Positions 32,619 through 38,926 of a stretch of 38,926 nucleotides of DNA are shown here, one piece after another. The stretch is from Stenotrophomonas sp. YIM B06876 (GTDB taxonomy: Bacteria > Pseudomonadota > Gammaproteobacteria > Xanthomonadales > Xanthomonadaceae), in assembly GCF_030711595.1 (NCBI RefSeq), contig NZ_JAUJUJ010000028.1, forward strand, positions 1 through 38,926, in the 5' to 3' direction. The translations under genes and the position numbers were made by a program. Under the pieces are notes generated by a model. It worked only from the letters and a program-made list of their open reading frames with translations. It was not told the DNA's origin and did not search any database. Positions within the stretch are counted from its first letter, which is position 1; every line of letters starts with the position of its first letter.

Positions 32619-34127
32619 GTGTCGAACTGGCCTTTACTGAGTGTTCTCATCTGGCTGCCGATCCTCGGCGGAGCCTTGATCCTTGCTGTACGCGATGCAC
32701 AGACCGCCCGCTGGGCGTCGATGCTCGTGGCGGTGCTGACCTTCGTGGCCAGTCTCGCGGTGTACAGCGGCTACGACCCGGGTATCGATGCCCTGCAGTT
32801 TGTCGAGCAACGGGCCTGGATCCCCGCGTTCGATATCGGCTACAACCTTGGCGTGGATGGCATCGCCATCGCGCTGGTGCTGCTGACCACGCTGATCGGT
32901 GTGCTGGTCCTGGTCGGCGCCTGGGGGGTCATCGACAAGCGGGTGAACCAGTACGTGGCGGCCTTCCTGATCCTGGAAGGCGTGACCATCGGTATTTTCA
33001 CCGCCACCGACGCGCTGCTGTTCTACGTATTCTTTGAGGCGATGCTGATCCCGATGTTCCTGATCATCGGTGTCTGGGGCGGCCCGCGCCGCATCTACGC
33101 CGCGCTCAAGTTCTTCCTGTACACCTTCCTCGGCTCGGTGCTGATGCTGGTGGCGCTGGTGTATCTGTACCTCAAAGGGGGCAGCTTCCAGCTGGCCGAC
33201 CTGTATCAGCTGCAGCTGTCGGGCAGGGAGCAGACCTGGATCTTCTTCGCCTTCCTGATCGCCTTCGCGGTCAAGGTGCCGATGTTCCCGGTCCATACCT
33301 GGCTGCCGGATGCGCACGTGGAGGCGCCCACCGCCGGTTCGGTGATCCTGGCCGCCATTGCGTTGAAGATCGGCGGCTACGGTTTCCTGCGCTTCAATCT
33401 GCCGATCGTGCCGGATGCGTCCAGCGAATGGGCGTGGCTGGTGATCGCGCTGTCGCTGGTGGCGATCATCTATGTCGGCCTGGTGGCGCTGGTGCAGGAC
33501 GACATGAAGAAGCTGATCGCCTATTCGTCGATCGCGCACATGGGCTTCGTCACCCTGGGTACGTTTATCGCCCTGTGGCTGGTGCGTGATGCCGGCAATC
33601 CGGACGCTGCGCGGCTGGGCTTGCAGGGCGCCATGGTGCAGATGGTCTCGCACGGCTTTGTGTCCGGCGCGATGTTCAGCTGCGTCGGCGTGCTGTATGA
33701 CCGCCTGCATACCCGTCGCATCGCCGATTACGGCGGTGTGGCCAACGTGATGCCGTGGTTCGCCGCCTTCGCCATGCTGTTCTTCATGGCCAACGCCGGT
33801 CTGCCGGGCACCAGCGGTTTCGTCGGTGAATTCATGGTCATTCTGGCGTCGTTCCAGTGGCATCCGCTGGTGTCGTTGGCCGCTGCCACCACGTTGATCA
33901 CTGCCGCCGGCTATTCGTTGTGGCTGTACAAGCGCCTGTTCTTCGGTGAAGTGGGCAATGCCCACGTGGCTGGAATGAAGGACATCAACGGCCGCGAATG
34001 GCTGGTCCTGGGTGTGTTCGCCGTGGGTGTGCTGGCCTTGGGTGTGTATCCCAAGCCGTTGACCGACCTGATGGAGCCTTCGATCGCGAAGCTGGCGATG
34101 CAGATTGCATCAAGCAAGCTGCTGTAA
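32619..34127 (+). CDS. nuoM: NADH-quinone oxidoreductase subunit M
   Basis: A 502-aa antiporter-like subunit (ND4) with 14 predicted helices. Conserved membrane charges are in FFEAMLIPMFLIIG (key Glu) and AFAVKVPMFPVHTWLPDAHVEAPTAGS (key Lys). It starts with GTG; the preceding GGAATAAGAAG gives a modest ribosome site. It ends 36 bp before nuoN. Confidence 0.96.
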   Translation: MSNWPLLSVLIWLPILGGALILAVRDAQTARWASMLVAVLTFVASLAVYSGYDPGIDALQFVEQRAWIPAFDIGYNLGVDGIAIALVLLTTLIGVLVLVGAWGVIDKRVNQYVAAFLILEGVTIGIFTATDALLFYVFFEAMLIPMFLIIGVWGGPRRIYAALKFFLYTFLGSVLMLVALVYLYLKGGSFQLADLYQLQLSGREQTWIFFAFLIAFAVKVPMFPVHTWLPDAHVEAPTAGSVILAAIALKIGGYGFLRFNLPIVPDASSEWAWLVIALSLVAIIYVGLVALVQDDMKKLIAYSSIAHMGFVTLGTFIALWLVRDAGNPDAARLGLQGAMVQMVSHGFVSGAMFSCVGVLYDRLHTRRIADYGGVANVMPWFAAFAMLFFMANAGLPGTSGFVGEFMVILASFQWHPLVSLAAATTLITAAGYSLWLYKRLFFGEVGNAHVAGMKDINGREWLVLGVFAVGVLALGVYPKPLTDLMEPSIAKLAMQIASSKLL

Positions 34128-34163
34128 TCGGGCCGTCGAGAGTATTGATTCCAGGATTTGATG

Positions 34164-35624
34164 ATGACCACCTCGCCGCTGTTGCCGTTGACCACTGCTG
34201 ACCTGTCGCCGCTCTCTCCCGAGCTGGTGCTGATCGGCAGTGCTTTCGCTCTGTTGATCCTCGATCTGTTCATCAGCGACAAGAACAAGATCTGGACCCA
34301 TCTGCTGTCGCTCGCCGCGATGGCCGTGGTGTTCTTCATGCTGGCTGCCGGGGTAGGCGGGCAGGGGGAGGTCTTCCACGGGATGTTCGTCCGCGACAAC
34401 GCCGCCGACGTGATGAAGACGGTGATCGTGCTGCTCAGCGGCCTGACCCTGGTCTATGGCTGGAGCTACCTGCGCCAGCGCAACCAGTACCAGGGCGAGA
34501 TCGCGGTGCTGATCATGTTCGCCACTGCCGGCATGATGCTGCTGGTGTCGGCCGGCAGTCTGCTGATGGCCTACCTGGGGTTGGAGCTGCTGGCGCTGTG
34601 TTCGTATGCGCTGGTGGCCAGCAACCGTGACAACGGACTGGCGGCTGAGGCCGGCATGAAGTACATCGTGCTCGGTTCGTTGGCCTCGGGTCTGTTGTTG
34701 TACGGCATGTCGCTCATCTATGGCGCCACCGGCACCCTCAGCCTGCCCGGGATCCACGCCGCAGTGGCCCATTCCGACGAAACCCTGCTGTTGTTGACCG
34801 GCGCCACGTTCATGATTGCCGGCGTGGCGTTCAAGCTGGGGGCGGCGCCGTTCCATATGTGGTTGCCTGATGTCTATCAGGGCGCGCAGGCACCGATCGC
34901 GTTGTTCATCAGCTCGGCTCCCAAGCTGGCCGCGTTCGGCATGGCGTACCGGTTGCTTGAAGTCGGCGTGGGTCCGATGTCGGGACAGTGGCAGCTGCTG
35001 ATCGCCGGCCTGGCGGCGCTGTCGCTGGTCGTCGGCAATCTGATGGCGATCGCCCAGGCCAACCTGAAGCGCATGCTCGCGTATTCCACGGTGTCGCATA
35101 TCGGCTTCCTGCTGCTCGGCATTGCCGGGGGGGGCGAGCGCGGCTACGCCGCGGCGATGTTCTACGCCATCTCCTACGCGATCATGTCCACTGCCGCGTT
35201 CGGCGCGATCATCGCGCTGTCGCGCAAGGGTTTTGAAGCCGAGAACATCGAGGATTTCAAGGGGCTCAATGCCCGCAATCCATGGATGGCCGGGTTGGTG
35301 CTGTGCATCATGGCGTCGCTTGCCGGTATCCCGCCGTTCCTGGGATTCTGGAGCAAGTTGCTGGTGCTGGGCGCGGCCATTGATGGCGGCATGGTGTGGC
35401 TGGCGCTGCTGGGTGTGATCTGCGCGGTGATCGGTTGTTTCTATTATCTGCGCGTGATCAAGGTCATGTATTTCGATGAGCCGGTGGGTGAGCCCATTCC
35501 GGGACGTAATGACCGTGTGCTGGGGGTGGTGCTGGGCGTGAATGCGCTGGTGCTGCTGGTTGCGCCGCTGGCGATGAATCCGATTCTGGCCTGGTGCCAG
35601 AATGCATTCACACATATATCCTGA
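34164..35624 (+). CDS. nuoN: NADH-quinone oxidoreductase subunit N
   Basis: A 486-aa antiporter-like subunit (ND2), last of the complex I operon, with 14 predicted helices. Key features are LMAYLGLELLALCSYALVA and GVAFKLGAAPFHMWLPDVYQGA (key Lys and membrane-face His). Adjacent ATGs at 34161 and 34164 both fit; 34164 lies 7 bases after AGGA, the better spacing. No terminator follows directly; a small ORF begins 25 bp later. Confidence 0.96.
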   Translation: MTTSPLLPLTTADLSPLSPELVLIGSAFALLILDLFISDKNKIWTHLLSLAAMAVVFFMLAAGVGGQGEVFHGMFVRDNAADVMKTVIVLLSGLTLVYGWSYLRQRNQYQGEIAVLIMFATAGMMLLVSAGSLLMAYLGLELLALCSYALVASNRDNGLAAEAGMKYIVLGSLASGLLLYGMSLIYGATGTLSLPGIHAAVAHSDETLLLLTGATFMIAGVAFKLGAAPFHMWLPDVYQGAQAPIALFISSAPKLAAFGMAYRLLEVGVGPMSGQWQLLIAGLAALSLVVGNLMAIAQANLKRMLAYSTVSHIGFLLLGIAGGGERGYAAAMFYAISYAIMSTAAFGAIIALSRKGFEAENIEDFKGLNARNPWMAGLVLCIMASLAGIPPFLGFWSKLLVLGAAIDGGMVWLALLGVICAVIGCFYYLRVIKVMYFDEPVGEPIPGRNDRVLGVVLGVNALVLLVAPLAMNPILAWCQNAFTHIS

Positions 35625-35649
35625 TATTCGATACAAACGGAGAAGAATC

Positions 35650-35703
35650 ATGTATTATTCCTCTCCTGAGTTGACGACGCAGCGGTTTCGCCAGAAACCC
35701 TAG
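35650..35703 (+). CDS. Candidate 17-aa small protein after nuoN
   Basis: ATG at 35650 is preceded by GGAG (35639-35642) with an ideal 7-base spacing. It encodes MYYSSPELTTQRFRQKP and ends with TAG. It starts 25 bp after nuoN in a locally AT-rich stretch and could be translated from the tail of the nuo message. It is too short for composition tests and has no recognisable family. A 6-bp stem with a GCCA loop (35684-35699) overlaps its last codons. It may be a real small protein or a chance ribosome site. Confidence 0.35.
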   Translation: MYYSSPELTTQRFRQKP

Positions 35704-35804
35704 ACGTCCGAATCGGCCCGCAAGGGGTGATTCACCCGGTGGCAGTTGATTCGCCTTCCGTTACCTGCCACCTCGGCGGCAAGTAAAAAAAGAAGAAAAG
35801 GTGC

Positions 35805-35833
35805 TTGCAATATCCGCATCGTTCCTTCATAAT
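35805..35833 (+). promoter_or_regulatory. Sigma-70 promoter of metY-rimP-nusA-infB
   Basis: TTGCAA (35805-35810) and CATAAT (35828-35833) are separated by exactly 17 bp, matching consensus at 4 and 5 of 6 positions. An A-rich stretch just upstream (35784-35799) may act as an UP element. The expected transcript start is about 5 bases before the tRNA. This is the best promoter match in the window. Confidence 0.8.
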
Positions 35834-35844
35834 TCCGCTTCTGC

Positions 35845-35921
35845 TGCGGGGTGGAGCAGTCTGGCAGCTCGTCGGGCTCATAACCCGAAGGTCGCAGGTT
35901 CAAATCCTGCCCCCGCTACCA
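35845..35921 (+). tRNA. metY: Initiator tRNA-fMet (anticodon CAU)
   Basis: A 77-nt tRNA with anticodon CAT at 35879-35881. It is the initiator type: the anticodon stem ends in three G-C pairs (GGG/CCC), the D stem has A11-U24, and the first and last acceptor bases do not pair. That mismatch is T1 (35845) against T72 (35917), where most bacterial initiators have C1 against A72. Discriminator A and encoded CCA follow. The T arm is GCAGG/CCTGC. The position before rimP-nusA-infB matches metY of E. coli. No second tRNA is next to it. Confidence 0.96.
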
Positions 35922-35932
35922 GCTTCGAGTCG

Positions 35933-35958
35933 CGCCGGACTTCAATGGAAGTCCGGCG
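35933..35958 (+). other. Perfect hairpin just after initiator tRNA
   Basis: An 11-bp perfect stem (35933-35943 with 35948-35958) with an AATG loop starts 12 bases past the tRNA CCA end. There is no U-run. It is probably a barrier or guide in tRNA 3' processing, or an RNase III site in the metY-rimP precursor; the function is inferred from position. Confidence 0.55.
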
Positions 35959-36038
35959 AAGATTCGGAAGGTTGGGCTCGCAAGAACGAGGTGTTCTCGT
36001 TGTTGCAACCGGAATCCAGTATTACCGGAGTTGTACCG

Positions 36039-36068
36039 GACAAGGGGCCCAGTGGGCCCTTTGTTGTT
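36039..36068 (+). terminator. Terminator between metY and rimP
   Basis: A 10-bp stem (36039-36048 with 36052-36061, one G-U pair) with a 3-nt loop is followed by TTGTTTC. This is a good intrinsic terminator shape with a short T-rich tail. Because rimP, nusA and infB have no other clear promoter, it probably acts as a partial terminator, giving more tRNA than mRNA. NusA itself could influence it. Confidence 0.7.
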
Positions 36069-36130
36069 TCTGGAATACGGAAAGTTCGGCTGGGTAGCCC
36101 CAGTCTCCATCTATCGAATCAAGGCAGGCT

Positions 36131-36721
36131 GTGAGCGACAAAGCTACCGAAATCGCGAATCTGCTGGGCCCCACCGCGAAGGCGTTGGGGCTCGATCTGT
36201 TGGGCGTGGAATATCTGCCGGCCCCCGGCGGTGCGACGTTGCGCCTCTATATCGATGTGCCGCTGGACGAGCAGCCTGAACGCATCATCAATGTCGATGA
36301 TTGCGAGCGGGTGAGTCGTGAAGTGTCGGCGCAGCTGGATGTTGAAGACCCGATCAGCGGCAATTACACGCTGGAGGTTTCTTCTCCTGGCGTGGATCGT
36401 CCGCTGTTCACGCTGGAGCAGTTCCAGCGTCATCTTGGCGAGTCGGCCAAGGTGGTTCTGAAGCTTCCACAGGACGGCCGTCGCCGCCTGCAGGGCGAGA
36501 TCGCCGCGGTCGACCTCGAGCAGGCAACGGTGGCGTTCAGCGTCGACGGCAAGCCGTTCGTCGCCGCGTTCGACAATATCGACAAGGCGCGCATTGTTCC
36601 GGACTGGGCTGCACTTGGCCTGGCTCCGACCAAGCCTACCGGGCCGGCCCCAAAGCAGGCGGGCCAGGCAAAAAAGAAACCATCCAACCAGTCGGCGGCT
36701 GGCAAGCCGCGCGCGGAGTGA
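36131..36721 (+). CDS. rimP: Ribosome maturation factor RimP
   Basis: A 196-aa protein needed for late assembly of the 30S subunit. The N-terminal alpha/beta domain ([21 protein letters not shown]) and the central [17 protein letters not shown] signature are clear, followed by a small beta-barrel domain. The C-terminal 35 residues are Lys, Pro and Ala-rich, a low-complexity tail longer than in E. coli (150 aa). It starts with GTG and lies 4 bp before nusA, in the conserved metY-rimP-nusA-infB order. Confidence 0.95.
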   Translation: MSDKATEIANLLGPTAKALGLDLLGVEYLPAPGGATLRLYIDVPLDEQPERIINVDDCERVSREVSAQLDVEDPISGNYTLEVSSPGVDRPLFTLEQFQRHLGESAKVVLKLPQDGRRRLQGEIAAVDLEQATVAFSVDGKPFVAAFDNIDKARIVPDWAALGLAPTKPTGPAPKQAGQAKKKPSNQSAAGKPRAE

Positions 36722-36725
36722 ATGA

Positions 36726-38237
36726 ATGAGCAAGGAACTTTTGCTGGTAGTGGATGCGGTCGCCAATGAGAAAGGCGTTCCGCGCGAAGTGATCTTCGAT
36801 GCGATCGAGGCCGCCCTGGCTTCGGCCGCCAAGAAGCGCTATCCCGATCAGGATGTGTTGGCCCGCGTTTCCATCGACCACAAGGACGGCAACTACGAGA
36901 CCTTCCGTCGCTGGGAGGTGGTGGCCGACGATGTGGTGATGGAGTCGCCGGATCGCCAGATCCGCTTGATGGACGCCGTCGACGAAGCCGATGACGTGCA
37001 GGTCGGCGACTACATCGAAGAGCAGATTGAAAACCCCGACTTCGGCCGGATTGCCGCGCAGGCTGCCAAGCAGGTCATTGTGCAGCGTGTGCGCGAGGCC
37101 GAGCGCCAGCAGGTGGTCGATGCGTGGAAGGACCGGGTCGGCGAGCTGGTGACCGGCGTGGTCAAGCGTGCCGAGCGGGGCAATATCTATGTCGACCTGG
37201 GCGGCAACGCCGAGGCGTTCATTCCCAAGGACAAGGGCATTCCGCGCGACGTGTTGCGCGCCGGTGACCGTGTCCGTGGCTACCTGGCCGAAGTGCGTTC
37301 AGAGCCGCGCGGTCCGCAGCTGTTCATCAGTCGCGCCGCGCCGGAATTCATGATCGAGCTGTTCAAGCTCGAAGTGCCGGAAGTGGGCCAGGGCCTGGTT
37401 GAAATCAAGGCCTGTGCCCGCGATCCGGGCGACCGCGCCAAGATCGCGGTGCTGGCCCATGACACCCGTACCGATCCGATCGGTGCCTGTATCGGTATGC
37501 GCGGTTCGCGCGTGCAGGCGGTGTCCAACGAATTGAACGGCGAGCGCGTGGACATCGTGCTGTGGAGCGAAAGCCCGGCCAATTTTGTCATCAACGCAAT
37601 GGCGCCAGCCGAAGTGCAATCGATCATCGTCGATGAGGAAAAGCATTCGATGGACCTGGCGGTGGCCGAGGAGCGGCTGGCGCAGGCGATCGGCAAGGGC
37701 GGCCAGAACGTGCGTCTGGCCAGCCGCCTGACCGGTTGGCAGCTGAACGTGATGACGCAGGACCAGGTCACCGCGAAGTCGGAAGCTGAACAGGCTATCG
37801 GTCGCAAGCTGTTCATGGACAAGCTGGAAGTGGATGAGGAAATTGCCGGTATCCTCGTCTCCGAGGGTTTCAATACCGTCGAAGAAATCGCCTACGTGCC
37901 GGTCGGCGAGCTGCTGGCGGTGGAAGGCTTTGACGAGGATATTGTCGAAGAGCTGCGTGCCCGCGCCCGCGACGCGCTGCTCAACGAGGCGTTGGCGGTC
38001 GAGGAGAGCCTCACCGACGGCGAGCCGGCGGCAGATCTGCTGGCGTTGGACGGCATGGACGAAGCCACCGCATATGCGTTGGCCGGCCATGGTGTACGCA
38101 CCAGTGAGGACCTGTCGGATTTGGCGGCAGACGAGATCCTGGAGTTCGGCATCGAGGACATGGACCTCGAGCGTGCCGCGGCGCTGGTTCTGGCAGCCCG
38201 CGCCGAGGAAATCGCCCGTCTGGAGCGCGGCGAATGA
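36726..38237 (+). CDS. nusA: Transcription termination/antitermination factor NusA
   Basis: A 503-aa RNA polymerase-binding factor that modulates pausing, termination and antitermination. In order: the N-terminal polymerase-binding domain (1 to about 125), the S1 domain (about 137-201, GELVTGVVKRAERGNIYVDLGG), KH1 (containing DPIGACIGMRGSRVQAV), KH2 (containing AIGKGGQNVRLASRL), and two acidic helix-hairpin-helix repeats (about 365-425 and 440-503) typical of gammaproteobacterial NusA. The two C-terminal repeats contact the polymerase alpha subunit or N-type partners. It is 4 bp after rimP. Confidence 0.97.
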   Translation: MSKELLLVVDAVANEKGVPREVIFDAIEAALASAAKKRYPDQDVLARVSIDHKDGNYETFRRWEVVADDVVMESPDRQIRLMDAVDEADDVQVGDYIEEQIENPDFGRIAAQAAKQVIVQRVREAERQQVVDAWKDRVGELVTGVVKRAERGNIYVDLGGNAEAFIPKDKGIPRDVLRAGDRVRGYLAEVRSEPRGPQLFISRAAPEFMIELFKLEVPEVGQGLVEIKACARDPGDRAKIAVLAHDTRTDPIGACIGMRGSRVQAVSNELNGERVDIVLWSESPANFVINAMAPAEVQSIIVDEEKHSMDLAVAEERLAQAIGKGGQNVRLASRLTGWQLNVMTQDQVTAKSEAEQAIGRKLFMDKLEVDEEIAGILVSEGFNTVEEIAYVPVGELLAVEGFDEDIVEELRARARDALLNEALAVEESLTDGEPAADLLALDGMDEATAYALAGHGVRTSEDLSDLAADEILEFGIEDMDLERAAALVLAARAEEIARLERGE

Positions 38238-38253
38238 GCCAGCGATGAACATC

Positions 38254-38272
38254 GCCCTGATCCGCTCAGGGC
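38254..38272 (+). other. Small hairpin between nusA and infB
   Basis: A perfect 7-bp stem (38254-38260 with 38266-38272) with a TCCGC loop, followed by TTAGACT, lies in the 95-bp nusA-infB gap. The T-run is too short for a good terminator; it could be a weak attenuator or processing site. Confidence 0.4.
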
Positions 38273-38332
38273 TTAGACTCTGCGCTGCCTTCGCTTGTGT
38301 CGAGGGGGCGCCTACAAGATCATAGGATCCGA

Positions 38333-38926
38333 ATGTCGCAGCAAACCACCATCCGCAAGCTTGCCGAACTGGTCAATACGCCGGTCGAGAAACTGCTTGA
38401 ACAGCTTGCCGGAGCCGGCATGAAGTTCAGCGGTCCCGACCAGGTCGTGACCAGTACCGAGAAGGTGAAGCTCCTGGGCTTCCTCCGTCGTTCACACGGC
38501 AAGCCCGAGCAGCCCGCCGACAGTGCCGACGAAACCGCCAAGAAAGTCACTTTGAACCGGCGCAAGCTGCAGGAAGTGACCGTCAGTGCCGGCCGCAGCA
38601 AGACCACGGTCAATGTCGAGGTGCGCCAGAAGCGCACCTACGTCAAGCCGGCGGGTGGCAAGATGACCGAAGACGAAGAGCGCGCCGATATCCTGCGCAA
38701 GCTCGAAGAATCGCGTCAGCGCAACCTCGAGGAGCAGCGCCATCTGGCCGAGAAGGATCGCCTGCGCGACGAGGAGATCGCGCGCAAGCGTGACGAGGAA
38801 AATGCCGCGCGCGAGCGTGCCGAGGCCGAGCGCAAGGCGGCGGAAGAGGCGGCAAATGCCGCTCCCGTTGCAGAAAAGCCAGCCGCAGCGGCCAAGCCGG
38901 CGCGCCCGGCAGCGCCCGCTGCCGCC
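38333..38926 (+). CDS. infB: Translation initiation factor IF-2, N-terminal part (cut by window end)
   Basis: The first 198 codons of infB are present and the gene runs off the right edge. IF-2 is the GTPase that places initiator tRNA on the ribosome. Visible parts are the IF2_N domain (about 1-55, [20 protein letters not shown]), the IF2-associated beta segment (about 70-105, [11 protein letters not shown] and [10 protein letters not shown]), then a highly charged Glu/Arg coiled coil (about 115-170) and the start of an Ala/Pro-rich linker. The GTPase domain is outside the window. ATG at 38333 has AGGA 5 bases upstream. The length of the linker cannot be judged. Confidence 0.96.
   Translation, partial: MSQQTTIRKLAELVNTPVEKLLEQLAGAGMKFSGPDQVVTSTEKVKLLGFLRRSHGKPEQPADSADETAKKVTLNRRKLQEVTVSAGRSKTTVNVEVRQKRTYVKPAGGKMTEDEERADILRKLEESRQRNLEEQRHLAEKDRLRDEEIARKRDEENAARERAEAERKAAEEAANAAPVAEKPAAAAKPARPAAPAAA

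Overview
The window is GC-rich chromosomal DNA from a gammaproteobacterium, most likely of the Xanthomonadaceae (Lysobacteraceae; Xanthomonas, Stenotrophomonas or Pseudoxanthomonas type). The evidence is the gene set and order (asd-fimV-truA-trpF / trpBA-accD, tpiA-secG-tRNA-nuoA-N, metY-rimP-nusA-infB), separate nuoC and nuoD genes, many GTG starts, and a short LysM-containing FimV. The genus is an inference; no sequence search was possible. I see no transposase, integrase, phage gene, CRISPR array, rRNA or replication origin. This is core genome, almost fully packed with genes.

Layout. 1-1.63 kb: a leftward pair, SCO1-like copper chaperone then psd. 1.87-6.27 kb: rightward prmB, aroC, a D-2-hydroxyacid dehydrogenase overlapping aroC, and asd. 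6.38-9.99 kb: fimV, a small VOC-fold protein, truA and trpF, joined by GTGA overlaps at fimV/VOC and truA/trpF. 10.08-15.67 kb: a TrpI-like LysR regulator read leftward, divergent from trpB-trpA, then accD and glmM, ended by a strong bidirectional terminator. 15.74-17.73 kb: a leftward glycosyltransferase and polysaccharide deacetylase that overlap. A 450-bp gap separates these from a rightward non-haem iron oxygenase. 19.28-20.49 kb: tpiA and secG. 20.54 kb: tRNA-Leu(GAG). 20.7-35.6 kb: a complete 14-gene nuoA-N operon for respiratory complex I. 35.8 kb to the right edge: initiator tRNA (metY), rimP, nusA and the first third or less of infB, the classic transcription-translation operon.

How the genes work together. 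Most are biosynthetic or central: phosphatidylethanolamine synthesis (psd), cytochrome oxidase copper delivery (SCO1-like), shikimate-to-tryptophan steps (aroC, trpF, trpB, trpA), the aspartate family (asd), fatty acid initiation (accD), amino sugar precursors (glmM), glycolysis (tpiA), protein export (secG), NADH oxidation (nuo) and translation initiation (metY, infB). The glycosyltransferase/deacetylase pair is the most accessory-looking part and probably builds or trims a cell-surface glycan, but its substrate cannot be read from sequence.

I found no convincing new multi-gene system. The items most worth a second look are small: an initiator tRNA whose 1-72 position is U-U instead of C-A, a 17-codon ORF with an excellent ribosome site just after nuoN, a 33-codon frame fitted exactly between nuoD and nuoE, the LysR/trpBA control region, stacked hairpins in the metY-rimP leader, and the isolated glycan gene pair.
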